Of a stretch of DNA of 46,159 nucleotides, positions 45,196-46,159 are shown piece after piece. The stretch's first letter is position 1. Every line of letters begins with the position of its first letter. The position numbers and the translations under genes were made by a program. The notes beneath the pieces were generated by a model, which worked only from the letters and a program-made list of their open reading frames with translations, did not search any database and was not told the origin of the DNA. This stretch comes from Candidatus Poribacteria bacterium (GTDB lineage Bacteria > Poribacteria > WGA-4E > WGA-3G), in contig PYJD01000012.1 in the NCBI GenBank assembly GCA_003635315.1, positions 1 to 46,159 of the forward strand, in the 5' to 3' direction.

Positions 45196-45672
45196 ATGAT
45201 AAATTATGAATCTAAATCTCAACTGACAAATATCAGGCAATTCTGTATAATCCCTGTACAGTTCTGGGTTTATAGCAAATTGACAAGAAAATTCAGTTTT
45301 CAAGTTTTTCAAATATTAAAAAATCATCTGTTTTTAGTGATTCGCTATGAACACAGTGCCAGACTTACTGCAAGGCACTTCAAATTCGGAGATTTTAAAA
45401 ACCGACTCAAAAAACTTGAAAAACTAAAAATTGAGGATAGTCATGTATTCTACACGAATTACAGAACTAAAGACACAGATAACATCTATGAATTAACAAC
45501 TAATAATTGCCAACGAAATATTAACAATTGTGAAAATTTGCCGCATCAACAGAAATCACATAAAAATGAGAATTCAGAAATTTTACTTTTTTCTAATTCA
45601 ATGGCAATAAACCCAGTACAGCACTGCTCTGAAAGCCATAATTTTACCGAAAATAAATCCTACAGAATGTAG
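45196..45672 (+). CDS. Unrecognised 158-residue open frame (doubtful gene)
   Basis: The translation starts with an irregular mix and ends in an Asn-rich tail (TTNNCQRNINNCENLP), with no known motif, no ribosome-binding site and AT-rich composition. In its favour are its length and a good promoter 45 bases upstream. I rate it as possibly not coding. Confidence 0.25.
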   Translation: MINYESKSQLTNIRQFCIIPVQFWVYSKLTRKFSFQVFQILKNHLFLVIRYEHSARLTARHFKFGDFKNRLKKLEKLKIEDSHVFYTNYRTKDTDNIYELTTNNCQRNINNCENLPHQQKSHKNENSEILLFSNSMAINPVQHCSESHNFTENKSYRM

Positions 45673-46012
45673 GGAAAAGTGTAACATTTTCCCGTTTTTC
45701 GACACTTTTTAAACCGGTGATTCGAAACAGTTGAAAAGAGTTTGAATTCCAAAATAAATTAACAATGTAGTAATTAATTATAAATCTCTCATAAGTGTAA
45801 CGAGTATAAAATTACATTGTTTTTATTTTTTATATATTCTAAATAATGGTATTACAGGACAAGAACACTTAAATATAGAATCTTAAATTATGTTGACAGA
45901 ATTTTAAATCTACAGCGTATCTCATAAATATCAATTGTTTTAAAATTATTTTTAATATAGAATCATCTCTGTTAAACTATATATTTCTACTATGAGTAAG
46001 GAGATGATTAGA
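45673..46012. other. AT-rich spacer with the inverse copy of the 35.3-kb sequence
   Basis: 45675-45717 (AGGGAAAAGTGTAACATTTT followed by CCCGTTTTTCGACACTTTTT) matches the reverse complement of 35327-35370. The rest should contain the left end of the IS5-family element, but no terminal repeat could be identified without its partner. Confidence 0.5.
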
Positions 46013-46159
46013 ATGGAATTGAGTGATAAGGAATGGGAAGTTATCGAACAACTAATACCAGAACCCCCTTCGAATAAACCAGGGAGACCTTGGCGTGGTA
46101 ATAGAGAAGTGTTAGATGGTATACTCTGGGTGTTGCGAACAGGTGCGCCCTGGCGGGAT
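46013..46159 (+). mobile_element. IS5-family transposase, N-terminal part cut by the window edge
   Basis: The frame from ATG 46013 (AGGAG nine bases upstream) runs to the edge and reads MELSDKEWEVIEQLIPEPPS, followed by GRPWRGNREVLDGILWVLRT and GAPWRD. This is the N-terminal DUF4096 helix-rich domain that starts IS5/IS4-type transposases. Whether the element is complete cannot be seen. Confidence 0.88.

Overview
The window is a visibly AT-rich stretch of bacterial chromosome: dense housekeeping and signalling genes over the first ~34 kb, then a gene-poor, repeat-rich accessory region to the end. The gene set (soluble multi-PAS kinase, partner-switching proteins, eukaryote-type Ser/Thr kinase, inositol catabolism genes, tandem pterin-synthase fusion) and the many short palindromic repeats fit a free-living bacterium from an under-cultured lineage. 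Candidatus Poribacteria is my best guess, but no marker here proves it. I saw no rRNA or tRNA gene.

Layout. 1-840: three tandem copies of a 314-bp unit. 973-2349: lpdA with a clear promoter. 2721-4498: a compact three-gene operon (STAS-like/HATPase protein, DUF4325 STAS-like protein, PIN nuclease) facing a DNA methyltransferase. 5560-9300: methyl-cycle genes (PfkB kinase, small membrane protein, ahcY, metK). 9562-12006: ribosomal protein S1 with long acidic ends. 12374-18703: a stress-signalling cluster (three STAS antagonists, RsbW-like kinase, receiver-PP2C phosphatase, receiver, four-PAS histidine kinase, Usp). 19333-21086: radC, rlmB and a small zinc-ribbon protein. 21199-27320: iolD, iolC, a Ser/Thr kinase and eda. 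27548-30240: two CNNM/CorC-type membrane proteins. 30477-34875: SDR, folE, a double PTPS/QueD protein, two small proteins and a double-rhodanese sulfurtransferase.

From 34.9 kb genes are sparse and have the character of an accessory or defence island: an XRE regulator carrying the rear half of a GIY-YIG-like domain, a lipoprotein, a decayed IS1595-family transposase, a Kiwa-like membrane/DUF4868-like pair, a DNA methyltransferase fused to an HNH nuclease, HicAB, and the start of an IS5-family transposase at the right edge. Related repeats at 36.1 and 44.8 kb bracket this island.

How the genes work together. MetK makes SAM, methyltransferases use it, AhcY splits the product SAH, and the nearby PfkB kinase could recycle adenosine. 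The 12-19 kb cluster looks like a complete input-to-output partner-switching pathway, although its sigma factor or other target is not in the window. The best candidates for an undescribed system are the HATPase/DUF4325/PIN operon and, secondly, the Kiwa-like pair next to the methyltransferase-HNH fusion.
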